From positions 868,001 through 932,000 of the forward strand of contig JBCAML010000015.1 in assembly GCA_038503075.1 (NCBI GenBank): a stretch of DNA of 64,000 bases, written 5' to 3'. The notes under the pieces were generated by a model. It was not told where the DNA came from. It ran no database searches and worked only from the letters and a program-made list of their open reading frames with translations. A program made the position numbers and the translations under genes. This DNA comes from Gyromitra esculenta. Its lineage: Eukaryota > Ascomycota > Pezizomycetes > Pezizales > Discinaceae. Positions 35,500 to 44,552 of the stretch are shown one piece after another; within the stretch, counting starts at the first letter, position 1, and each line of letters starts with the position of its first letter.

Positions 35500-35912
35500 T
35501 CTCACGGTTCGATCCTCGTTTAAGCCCTTCTGTATCCCAGAAGGTGAGCAGAGCTACTCAAACAAGAATCGTCGCGATAAGGGTAACGAGGTTTTCTACA
35601 GGTCCTACGGGGTCTAACTCAAGGCGAGTTAAGTGTGAGGATGTTCTACAGCGACAGCGACCGCGAGGATTCTGAGGTAGAATCGAGATAGTATTTAAAC
35701 CAATATAGTAGAAGTAAAGTAAGAACGTTGCTTAAAGAAAGAGAAGAAAACCATAACAGCCGTCTACAATCCGTCCCTTATATACCCCGCACTTTCTCTC
35801 ATGACTCATAACCGAAATACAGCCGAACAACAAAGACATTATAAAGAAACCATCATCCGTTGCAACCGTTACTCTCCGAACCCTAACCCATCATCCCATC
35901 TCATCCGTGAAA
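35500..35912 (-). repeat. 3' LTR of Gypsy-C element 1
   Basis: 413 bp. Pol ends 22 bp inside it (stop at 35891). It contains TATATAAGGG followed about 50 bp later by TTTAAGCAACGTTCTTAC. A stem-loop CCTTCTG-GGATA-CAGAAGG lies at 35526-35544. Confidence 0.95.
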
Positions 35913-38900
35913 GTAGCTCCCCCTCTTAAGCGTGAGCTCCTGCGAATACTAGGAACAGTGGCCGTCGTTTGGTTCAAGAAGATCTCGAGAGCAGAGGTCT
36001 CTTGTAGATCTTCCGCAGGTTCCCAGGTGGGATGGGCGTATCCGGTCCACTCGACAAGGTATTGTAGCTGTCCACGATAGGTTCTTTGTTCGAGAATCTT
36101 TTCGATAAAGTACTCTTCTTGTTCATTAACTATCACGGGTGAAGGAGGGAGTATAACTTGTCCGGGTAGAGAGTCGTTGGCAGCGGGTTTCAACAAGGAA
36201 ACGTGAAACACAGGGTGATACTTGACTGACACAGGAAGATCAATCTCATAAGCAAAGGGAGACACGATTTTCTTGACCGAGTAAGGCCCCATCCATTTCC
36301 AGTCTAGTTTTCTGGCATTACGCACGGTTCTGACATTCTTCATGGAAACGAAGACTTGATCGCCGATTTGATAGTCCGGGGCTGGAGTTCGGTGCTTATT
36401 CGTTGCGACTTCTTGGATATCTTGGGCCGTCCTTATTTGCGTCCGTAGATAATCGTATAACTCTTGCATGGTTTGACTAAATGAAGCCGCATCTAAGCTT
36501 TGAGATGTATTTCGAGTAGGAAAAAGGGTAGTATCGAAACGAGGGTGGTAGCCGTAATTGGCGAAAAAGGGGGAGACTTTAGTGCTGGCTGATTCCTGGT
36601 TGTTAGCGGAGAACTCGGCCATTGGCAACCATTTACTCCAATCATCCTGTTGATAGGAAACATAAGAGCGCAAGTATTGCTCCATGACCGCGTTCAGTCG
36701 TTCCGTTTGTCCATCGGTTTCCGGGTGAAAGGCTGTGGACATCCGAGCTTGAATTCCCAGTCGTTTGCAAAGATCCTTCCAAAAATGAGCCGTGAACTGG
36801 GTGCCTCGATCGGAGGTGACATGTGTAGGCAAACCGTGTAGCTTCCAGATATGTTGCAAATAGAGGTCGGCTACATCTCGGGAATTAACCGTAGTGTTGC
36901 ATGGGATTAGATGTCGCATCTTGGATAATCGGTCAACAACAACCATGATAGCATCATAGCCGTTAGATTCCGGGAGGCCTGTAACAAAGTCCATCGAAAT
37001 CTCTTGCCAGGGATGGTTAGGAATTGGTAGGGGGCGAAGGACACCTTGAGTTCGTTGGGTGTTTGGTTTGGCTTTTTGGCACGTATGGCAGTTTCGTACA
37101 TACCGGCTGACTGATTCTCGCATTTTGGGCCAATAAAAGTTCCGGGCTAGGAGTTCAAAGGTCTTATCGCGTCCTGGATGGCCTGCTGCTGGGGTATCAT
37201 GGTGTCTTCGGATAAGTTCCAGTCGGAGAGGGTCAAGGTTGGGAACATAGAGACAATCTCGGTAGCGTAATAGATTATTCTTATTACTGCATTCACTTAA
37301 GGTAATTTCCTTGGATTGTTGTTCTTTATTCTTCAATGCCGCGAGTATCTTTTCCGGGAACTTATCAGTGATATATCCTTCTTGAAAAAGTTTAAAAAGG
37401 GGGGCGTCCAATTCAGCGGCTTCATTTGACAAAGAAGCCGACAACAAACTTATCTTGGGATCAATATTCTCCTTTTTTAATACCACTTGGCTCTGATGCG
37501 CCAATCTTTCATCCCCTTCCTTGGGGAGATCTCCTGATCTCCTTGTCAGTGCATCGGGCTTTCCTCCTTGAGTACCTGGTCGATATGTAATTACGAAGTC
37601 GAAGCGAGAGAGGTATTCAGCCCATCGTGCTTGACGGCGATTTAGCTGTTTAGTACTCATAAAATACTCAAGGTTTTTATGATCGCTGATCACGTCGATG
37701 GGGTGTTTGGATCCTTCTAATTCAGGGCGCCATTCCTCGAAGACTCGGATGATTGCCAGCAGTTCCTTATCATAAATCTCGTAATTGCATTCCGCGGGGG
37801 AATGTTTCTTTGAGAAGAAGGCCACTGGATGTAAGACGCCATTATCGTCGTATTGGGATAGGATTCCTCCCGATACAAAATCGGAGGCGTCCGTTTCTAC
37901 GATGATCTTTTTGTCGGGGTCGAAATGAACAAGGATAGGGGCGGTGGTGAAGGCATATTTGAGGTTCTCAAAAGCAACATCTGCCTCAACCGTCCATTCG
38001 AAAGTTATCCCCTTTTTTGTGAGTGCTGTAAGGGGGGAGGCAAGCTTGGAGAATCCTAGGATAAACCGGCGGTAAAAGTTGGCGAAACCTAGGAAGGCTT
38101 GGACGTCTTTAACGCTTCTTGGTGTTCCCCATTCTCGGACTGCTTTCAGTTTTTCCTCGTCCATCTTGATGCCATCAGGGGTGAGGATGAGACCCAAATA
38201 CTTCGTGGTTTGCACTTCAAATTCGCACTTCTCTGGTTTCAACAGGATGTCGTTGTCTTTGAGTGTTTGGAGAACTTTTCGTACGTGGGTCTGATGTTCG
38301 GCGAAGGTATCACTATAGATAAGGATATCGTCCAGGTAGGCCGTACAAAAGATGTCCAAATACTCGGTGAGACAGTCGTTCACGAAGCGTTGAAATGTGC
38401 CGGGGGCGTTTGTCAGACCGAATGGCATGACTTGATACTCATATAGACCGTATCGGGTGCGGAAGGCTGTCTTCCATTCATCTCCCTCGGCAATGCGTAC
38501 TTGGTGGTAACCGTCACGAAGGTCTAGCTTAGTGTACCATTGCGCTTTTGCTAGCCGATCGAGTGTTTCTCTGATGAGAGGAGAGGTATATCGGTCCTTG
38601 ACTGTGATAGCATTTAAGCCCCGATAGTCAACACATAGTCGTAGAGAGCCATCAGCCTTTTTTACAAAGAGGACCGGGGATCCCGCAGGGGAAGAACTAG
38701 CGCGGATAAATCCTTTCTCTAGATTGTCCTCGATATATTTTTTTAGGACAATGAGTTCTTCCCGGGACATTCCGTACAGCGGTCCAAACGGGGCGTCTTT
38801 CCCTTCTTGGAGTTGTATCTGGTGGTCGTAAGGTCGGCGGGGTGGTAGGCCTTGGGCTTTGGTTTTATCAAACATGTCGAGGAAATCGTGGTATTTAATA

Positions 38901-39601
38901 GGAATACGTGATTTCCATTCTTCCTTGCTAGTTTTGTCGTCTATGATTTTATTAATTTCATAGAGGGACATGGCATAGGCTTGGGAGGAACGTTTTCGGG
39001 TAAGAGTCCTGAAACTGGCAGCACCAATGAATGATAAGTTTAGCCTAGGAGGATTAGGGATTGAGGGTGTGGATATAACGGGCAGGTGGGGAGCGCAACG
39101 GGTGGTGCAGAGTTTAGAGTTAAACTCAATGCGTTTATCGGCGAAGTGTAGATGGACATCATGATGGTTCATCCATGGTATTCCCAACACGAGGGGGTAG
39201 TGTCCGAGTTGGGTTACAAAACAGGGGGCTTGTTCTTGGTGTTGGTCGATGGATAAGTTAATGTTGGCGATATGAGTAATATCTCCTGAGGCGACAGTAC
39301 GACCGTCGATGACCTCAAGTTGTCGGGGTGTCTTAAGAGGAGAGAGTGGCAGGGAATGGTGACTCGCAAAATTCTTGTCAATGAATGCAAATCCAGAGGC
39401 TCCAGTGTCCAGTAAAGCGTGTGTTTTGATGATTTTATTGCTATGGGAAATATTGCACGAAACTACAAAATGTTCCCCATCCAACTGATCCTCCACGCTT
39501 ACACCGGAAACTGAAAACCCAGAAATTGAAAATGCAGACAAAGGAAAAGAAATTGGAACCAAGGCAGGGTCACTGGTCAGCCTTGGTTGGACTAGTTTAA
39601 A
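35891..39601 (-). CDS. pol: Gypsy-C pol polyprotein (element 1)
   Basis: About 1236 codons without a stop, read by -1 frameshift from gag; its frame has no ATG near the start. Domains in order, counting from the shift: aspartic protease ([11 protein letters not shown], about residue 70), reverse transcriptase ([18 protein letters not shown] to the catalytic AYLDDILIYS), RNase H (VETDASDFVSGG, SDHKNLEYF), integrase zinc finger (H-H-C-C: HHDTPAAGHPGR, CHTCQ), DDE core (MDFVTGLP, SDRGTQF, TDGQTERLN), then a chromodomain (YLVEWTGYAHPTWEPAEDL). This is the layout of Ty3/Gypsy chromoviruses. All catalytic residues I can check are intact. Confidence 0.95.
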   Translation of the reverse strand, partial: FKLVQPRLTSDPALVPISFPLSAFSISGFSVSGVSVEDQLDGEHFVVSCNISHSNKIIKTHALLDTGASGFAFIDKNFASHHSLPLSPLKTPRQLEVIDGRTVASGDITHIANINLSIDQHQEQAPCFVTQLGHYPLVLGIPWMNHHDVHLHFADKRIEFNSKLCTTRCAPHLPVISTPSIPNPPRLNLSFIGAASFRTLTRKRSSQAYAMSLYEINKIIDDKTSKEEWKSRIPIKYHDFLDMFDKTKAQGLPPRRPYDHQIQLQEGKDAPFGPLYGMSREELIVLKKYIEDNLEKGFIRASSSPAGSPVLFVKKADGSLRLCVDYRGLNAITVKDRYTSPLIRETLDRLAKAQWYTKLDLRDGYHQVRIAEGDEWKTAFRTRYGLYEYQVMPFGLTNAPGTFQRFVNDCLTEYLDIFCTAYLDDILIYSDTFAEHQTHVRKVLQTLKDNDILLKPEKCEFEVQTTKYLGLILTPDGIKMDEEKLKAVREWGTPRSVKDVQAFLGFANFYRRFILGFSKLASPLTALTKKGITFEWTVEADVAFENLKYAFTTAPILVHFDPDKKIIVETDASDFVSGGILSQYDDNGVLHPVAFFSKKHSPAECNYEIYDKELLAIIRVFEEWRPELEGSKHPIDVISDHKNLEYFMSTKQLNRRQARWAEYLSRFDFVITYRPGTQGGKPDALTRRSGDLPKEGDERLAHQSQVVLKKENIDPKISLLSASLSNEAAELDAPLFKLFQEGYITDKFPEKILAALKNKEQQSKEITLSECSNKNNLLRYRDCLYVPNLDPLRLELIRRHHDTPAAGHPGRDKTFELLARNFYWPKMRESVSRYVRNCHTCQKAKPNTQRTQGVLRPLPIPNHPWQEISMDFVTGLPESNGYDAIMVVVDRLSKMRHLIPCNTTVNSRDVADLYLQHIWKLHGLPTHVTSDRGTQFTAHFWKDLCKRLGIQARMSTAFHPETDGQTERLNAVMEQYLRSYVSYQQDDWSKWLPMAEFSANNQESASTKVSPFFANYGYHPRFDTTLFPTRNTSQSLDAASFSQTMQELYDYLRTQIRTAQDIQEVATNKHRTPAPDYQIGDQVFVSMKNVRTVRNARKLDWKWMGPYSVKKIVSPFAYEIDLPVSVKYHPVFHVSLLKPAANDSLPGQVILPPSPVIVNEQEEYFIEKILEQRTYRGQLQYLVEWTGYAHPTWEPAEDLQETSALEIFLNQTTATVPSIRRSSRLRGGATFTDEMG
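39557..39601 (-). promoter_or_regulatory. -1 ribosomal frameshift signal, Gypsy-C element 1
   Basis: On the coding strand the slippery heptamer T-TTA-AAC (39595-39601) abuts the gag stop TAG. Six nucleotides later begins a perfect 9-bp stem, AACCAAGGC / GCCTTGGTT, with a 14-nt loop. Slipping back one base gives TTT AAA C and enters the open pol frame. Heptamer, spacer length and stem match classical -1 frameshift sites. Confidence 0.85.
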
Positions 39602-40923
39602 GCCTCATTTGAGGCGTTCGCAGATTCTAAAGCAAAAAACTGAGGTGGAAGAGGTGGTGGTGGTAGCGAGGAGGCCGGAGGTGTGCGGTTAGCGGGTGGT
39701 GCGGTGAGAGCCCCTCTCATCGTTGGTTTCTTTGGGGCCGAAGGGCAGTTGGCATAGGAGTGGTCAGGGGCGGCACAGAACATGCACTTGCCCGTGGAGC
39801 GGCGCCATTGTTTCTCTTCTTCCGATAACTTTCTCCTGCCGTTGACCATAGTGTATCGTTGGTCCTGAGGGGGGCGAGAAAGGTTGCTGGTACGTCCGAA
39901 AGAGAGATCCATGGGGGCTAGGCCACCTGGTACGAACGACGAAGCAGGGACAAAAGGGGTCATTGCATTGGTAGGAGCACTGAACTGTCCCATGTTCTCG
40001 CGATTGCTTCCCCGTTTCTCTGCTTTGCGAGCTCGGATGCGGTTGTCCATTCGGGTGAGAACTAGGACCATGTCGTTGAGGGTTGTGGGTGTAGCGGCGG
40101 CGAAGACCATGGCTTCCTTTAGTTCTTCTGACATACCATGTTCAAGGGCATCCATCTTTGAGTTTTCATCAAAGTTTAATTGCCCCATGATTCGCTGGAA
40201 ATCTGCCAGGTAGGCAGAAAAGTCTCGCTTGCCCTGTCTGAGTTGATGTAGTTCTCGACGAGCGGTACCGGTGGGATCAGGGTCACCAAAGGCGGTTTCC
40301 AGGGCGGTGATGAGGGCGGCAGCGTTGGTCCAAGTTGTGAGGCCTGAGGGGAGGACGGTGTGTCGAACTTGCTCCAGGGCTGCCCCTTCCAAGCGGTTGA
40401 TGGTGTAGAGAATCATGGTATTCTCGTCAGCGAATCGGTCTCGGTTGACCGCAAGTTTCGAGCGAAGTTGGAGGATAAAACCAGGGAGCTTTGCTCTGGA
40501 TCCGTCAAATTTCTCTGGATCCGGCATTCGTTCGGAGCGATGGGTGGTGACTGGTGGCGGTGGGGGAGTGGCAGTAAGGTTTGGTGGAGCTGGGGGAAGG
40601 GAGAGGGCTGCGCGGGCTTCGTTTCGTTCACGGCGTAGTCGTTCAATGAGGGTGGAGGCATCACTGACCCGTTGGTCTTGTTGTTGAGCGTGATGGTTGG
40701 CATTGTTCGTCTGGATTTGAGCGGTGTTGAGCTTTATTTCCAGCTCCTGCGTTCCTTCTTGTAGGACATCGACCTGATCTTCGAGGGCCTGGTTGAGTTC
40801 CCGGAGTCGATTATATAACTCAACGGGGTTGTCCCTATAGGCCTGGGCAAATGCTTCTTTTGTAGGGAAGCGAGGTGTGACGACGGCGGCTCCTTCAGAG
40901 GTGACGGGGGCGGGGGAGCTCAT
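39592..40923 (-). CDS. gag: Gypsy-C gag (element 1)
   Basis: 443-residue capsid/nucleocapsid protein starting MSSPAPVTSEGAA. A coiled-coil-like stretch (about 40-100: [22 protein letters not shown]) comes before the retrotransposon-gag domain ([38 protein letters not shown]). A single CCHC zinc knuckle ([14 protein letters not shown]) is near residue 395. It ends in TTA AAC TAG, overlapping the frameshift heptamer. The first ATG after the LTR (40921-40923) is used, only about 40 nt downstream, so the leader is very short. Confidence 0.93.
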   Translation of the reverse strand: MSSPAPVTSEGAAVVTPRFPTKEAFAQAYRDNPVELYNRLRELNQALEDQVDVLQEGTQELEIKLNTAQIQTNNANHHAQQQDQRVSDASTLIERLRRERNEARAALSLPPAPPNLTATPPPPPVTTHRSERMPDPEKFDGSRAKLPGFILQLRSKLAVNRDRFADENTMILYTINRLEGAALEQVRHTVLPSGLTTWTNAAALITALETAFGDPDPTGTARRELHQLRQGKRDFSAYLADFQRIMGQLNFDENSKMDALEHGMSEELKEAMVFAAATPTTLNDMVLVLTRMDNRIRARKAEKRGSNRENMGQFSAPTNAMTPFVPASSFVPGGLAPMDLSFGRTSNLSRPPQDQRYTMVNGRRKLSEEEKQWRRSTGKCMFCAAPDHSYANCPSAPKKPTMRGALTAPPANRTPPASSLPPPPLPPQFFALESANASNEALN

Positions 40924-40954
40924 TGTTGCTTTGGCGTAGGAGGTGTAGATGAGG

Positions 40955-40963
40955 AAGCAACGT
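40955..40963 (-). promoter_or_regulatory. Candidate self-primer binding site, Gypsy-C element 1
   Basis: ACGTTGCTT on the coding strand, 2 nt after the 5' LTR, is the exact complement of AAGCAACGT in the LTR (41191-41199 on the plus strand), which lies about 50 nt past the TATA box. No tRNA-type TGG start follows the LTR. The 2-nt spacing equals that in Gypsy-A. Confidence 0.55.
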
Positions 40964-40965
40964 AA

Positions 40966-41378
40966 TCTCACGGTTCGATCCTCGTTTAAGCCCTTCTGTA
41001 TCCCAGAAGGTGAGCAGAGCTACTCAAACAAGAATCGTCGCGATAAGGGTAACGAGGTTTTCTACAGGTCCTACGGGGTCTAACTCAAGGCGAGTTAAGT
41101 GTGAGGATGTTCTACAGCGACAGCGACCGCGAGGATTCTGAGGTAGAATCGAGATAGTATTTAAACCAATATAGTAGAAGTAAAGTAAGAACGTTGCTTA
41201 AAGAAAGAGAAGAAAACCATAACAGCCGTCTACAATCCGTCCCTTATATACCCCGCACTTTCTCTCATGACTCATAACCGAAATACAGCCGAACAACAAA
41301 GACATTATAAAGAAACCATCATCCGTTGCAACCGTTACTCTCCGAACCCTAACCCATCATCCCATCTCATCCGTGAAA
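40966..41378 (-). repeat. 5' LTR of Gypsy-C element 1
   Basis: 413 bp, by eye identical to the 3' LTR. It is bounded by TAGAA at 41379-41383. It carries the TATA box, the AAGCAACGT segment and the stem-loop. Confidence 0.95.
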
Positions 41379-41383
41379 TAGAA

Positions 41384-42365
41384 GTAGTAAGTATTAAAAT
41401 TCACTATACTTGTTATATGCGAAACTGACCTGGTGATCCTAGTATTGTGCTTCAAGATGCTCCCGATGCTACAGATGTTGCAGGGCCACTATCTGGATCT
41501 GGCTTTATTATCTTCATTGGACTTGGTGAGGTATTGACAGGGCCCAATAAGACCTTGCGTTTGGACTTAGGAGTTGGAAATATAGAGGCTTTGTCGTCTT
41601 TTGGAACAACATCACATGAAAAGTTTATCGCATGAGTTATCCCATATGCTATAATGTCAAATCTTTAGTAAATTGAGAGCTAAAAGATTGGGGTTAAGTA
41701 ATTGATGTAATCTTACCTCTATCTATATCACTCTCATAAATATACCTGAAAGCTATATCCAGTACTTTCCCCGAATGCAAATATGCGACCAACTTTGCGA
41801 ACAAAAGGACTTTGGTATGAATCAAAAAGGTGAGAGAACACTACAGGATTCTAATTAGCTTTGTCAATTGTGTTTGAACAGGTGGAATAATTTAAACTAT
41901 TACCAGGACATCTTCCTTAGCCTCACGATTATACTGATACATCTGGCCTTGAAAGTGAGAGTACGTTGTATTAGGCATATCTTCAAGATCAGACAGCATA
42001 GTGACAGTTGATGTACAGAATGGATCATTGGAAATAAATTTGTCTGCAGGTGCGTTGTTCATAAGTTCGACATTAAGAATTAAAGAGTACTACTTGTCTG
42101 ATTAGCATGATCAAAAAGTATTAGGTATACAAAAAGATGATCGATGGTTGCCAACCTTTGGAGTGTTTCCAGCGAAAAAGATAACAGTGCCATAAAATAG
42201 ATATATTCTATCAGGATAAAGAGTGTTGTCAGTGTTTTGATAGTACTTCACAGACACCTCACGCGATGCACCATCCACATCATGATGAAGGACTTTTGCT
42301 GATATGTATCCATCCACACCAGAAATTGAGGAGATTCTGCCAACGAAAGAATAATAAATAGGCAT
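41384..42365 (-). pseudogene. Unrecognised multi-exon gene, 5' part, interrupted by Gypsy-C
   Basis: From ATG 42365 the minus strand reads MPIYYSFVGRISSISG ... IYLFYGTVIFFAGNTPK. A short intron leads to YSLILNVELMNNAPADKF ... REAKEDVL, and a second (GTAATA...CTAATTAG) to NPVVFSHLFDSYQSP ... GESTGYSFQ followed by GTATAT. Then comes a Lys/Pro-rich exon (VPKDDKASIFPTPKSKRK) meeting TGA at about 41447. The 3' exon is beyond the transposon at 35234-35494. The first 90 residues alternate beta-type strands in a way that could be a nucleic-acid-binding OB fold, but that is speculation. No family is recognised. Confidence 0.45.
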
Positions 42366-43361
42366 GTGGAAATAATACTTACAATTGATTCTGCGTGAAC
42401 AAAGTTCTACCCAAAAGTGTGAGTTAGTAAAAGTAATGGTGACTGAAGTAAACGTTAGATGTTTGAAAGGAGAAGAAGAAAGCGGGGAATGATAATTGGG
42501 ATGGGAATCATGGGGTATTTAACACATCATGTCCAAAACAATAACACAGGAACACACTAAAACACACATACCAAAAGAGAAGCAATAAGCGAATCCAAGA
42601 GAAAACCAAAATTATGGCAATTGGGTTATCAAAGAAGTCTGTGCAATTGAGCTTAACAATTGCTCTTAGATCCCAAGTAGTCTATAGCAAACAGGCTTGA
42701 TTAGGCAAAAAATAACTTGTCACCAGCTAAAATAGGAAATTGAATGCGGAGTGGCACATGGTGAGAGTTGAGAGCTCAAACTAAGGATGAGGTGAATCAA
42801 GTGATTCATAGCAAAAAGAAAGAATAAGGAGCGATCCATTGCAAAATGTACGATGTCTAAGGCAATTGATACAACAAAAAAGTTGTAGGTGACGTAGGCT
42901 GAAAAAGCAGCACAATATATTGTTTAGTATAATTGTGTATCCAAGTGTATGAATTATATTTGCAGGGGTGTGGGGAATGACATAATGAAGGGTCAGGGTT
43001 TTTGAATGTTGTTGAGAACAGTGAATCGAACAATAATTAGAGCTAAAGTATTGAAGTGAGAAGTCAAAAAGACCAAAATTTGATTTCAGGATGGGCTCAA
43101 AGAAAAAACAGGTATGTGAAAGGTTCAAAAGAAAATTAGAATATTTTTAAGGCAAACTATTTGGATGGTGTACAATTCATGATACCTTATAAAGGTAATT
43201 ATAAAGGTAATATGTGTTATGATATATAAAGTGATGTCATATATAAAACCTCAATATCAACAAAATCGATGAGCTACCAAATTAGGTAAAAAATGGAAGA
43301 TCAGGTTTAGCGTTATTTTAAACAGTAGGATCAACACACCCACTCAATTTTTTTAATGTTT
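42366..43361. other. AT-rich interval upstream of the unrecognised gene
   Basis: About 1 kb with no convincing gene. It is AT-rich and must hold the 5' region of the gene starting at 42365. The right part ends at a blunt junction with a Gypsy 3' fragment at about 43362. Confidence 0.5.
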
Positions 43362-44540
43362 AATGAAGAACATCAGAACCGCCCATAATGCTATGAAGCT
43401 GGATTGGAAATGGATGGTCCCTTACTCTGTCAAAAGGATTGTCTCCCCCTTTACCTTTGAGATTGACATGCCCTCCCCAGTTAAATATCACCCTGTCTTT
43501 AATGTCTCCGCCCTAAAGCCCGCAGCCAATGATGCCCTACCCAGGCAGATAATACCACCGCCAATGCCCATTGTGGTTAATGACCAAGAGGAGTATTACA
43601 TCGAAAGGATCTTGGACCAACAAAGACATCGTGGACAACATTAATATCTTGTAGAATGGACTGGCTATGCTCATCCCACTGTAACGGATCTACATAACCG
43701 TTACCTGCAGTTAAGCAAACTAGTACTGGACAAGTAGAGAGGTAGTAAGGATCAGCATGAGTGGTATAGCTACCATATGCTAGAGGATACCTGCTACCCT
43801 GCTGTTCCAATGGAGTGGAACCAACGAGAAATGCATTAGCTGACGAGTCAATGATATATCTCTGGTGATACCAAACACAGGAAGCTCCTGTGGTGGCGTT
43901 CCCAATCCGTCTGTGCATGTACCAGCGGCCCAGAGCCATTGGCGCTGCAATAGGGAATCTATTAAGTGCAGGACACCCCTCATGCAACAGTAGACTGATC
44001 AGCTCCGATTTCTGCATCCAGCACAGGCATGGCATGCAGCCAGTGGATCTAGAAGGTCTTACTGGACAGAACAACCAAGCAGTGCCGGAGAGCGCGGAAG
44101 TGATCATTAGCTGAATCCTGAGGTGCCCCGCCCGCAATAGCTTGGCATGTTCTCAGGGTCTTGACGGGCCCCCAGCAGAGTAGAACAGAAAGAGGATGGC
44201 GAGTCAGCAGCACTATAAAGATAGTGCATGATCCTGCCATCTGTTGCTCTTCTTCCCTGTCTCAGCAGGCAGAATTCTACCAAGTAGAGCCCTTAAGATT
44301 ATTGAGTACTTTGCACGAAAATACTCTTAACATCTCAACCTGATTTCTAGTATTTGCAACGGCCATATTCCTATACCTTTTCTCACGACAGAGCAGTAGG
44401 ACTACCCCCGTTACACTCACATCTGAACCAGCTGATGATCTCCAAGACACTGACGATCTCGAAGACACTGCCACTCTCTAAACCTTTCTCACCACTATGA
44501 CTGTTAAACCTCCTAAAGTTCGCAGGAGCTCACACTTGAA
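43362..44540 (+). pseudogene. pol: Gypsy-C-like integrase C-terminus and chromodomain, split by a solo LTR-A
   Basis: Starts abruptly at MKNIRTAHNAMKLDWKW and runs through YSVKRIVSPFTFEID and HPVFNVSALKP to the chromodomain (EWTGYAHP) at 43679. A solo LTR-A follows, after which the frame resumes as SEPADDLQDTDDLED. It ends in the RRSS-like tail and GGGGGAGCTAC before an LTR. This is the 3' end of an older, 5'-truncated copy whose upstream part is absent. Confidence 0.8.
43680..44415 (+). repeat. LTR-A copy 7, solo insertion
   Basis: 736 bp inside a chromodomain coding region, with the 5-bp direct repeat CCCAC / CTCAC (one mismatch) on its sides. Removing it restores the reading frame. This is the clearest evidence for the LTR-A ends. 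Confidence 0.9.
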
Positions 44541-44552
44541 GGGGGGAGCTAC

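Larger units (their letters stand above)
35500..41378 (-). mobile_element. Gypsy-C element 1, complete chromovirus retrotransposon
   Basis: 5879 bp, flanked by the perfect 5-bp duplication TAGAA. Its two 413-bp LTRs look identical base for base, and gag and pol are both open, so it is young and may be competent. Order: LTR, primer site, gag, -1 frameshift signal, pol (protease, reverse transcriptase, RNase H, integrase, chromodomain), LTR. The terminal bases are TTTCACGG...CCGTGAGA on the coding strand rather than TG...CA. It interrupts an unrecognised minus-strand gene. Confidence 0.95.

Noticed and set aside
35500..35912. Hammerhead-type ribozyme in the LTR stem-loop region
   Set aside because: The conserved CTGATGA and GAAA core words are absent.
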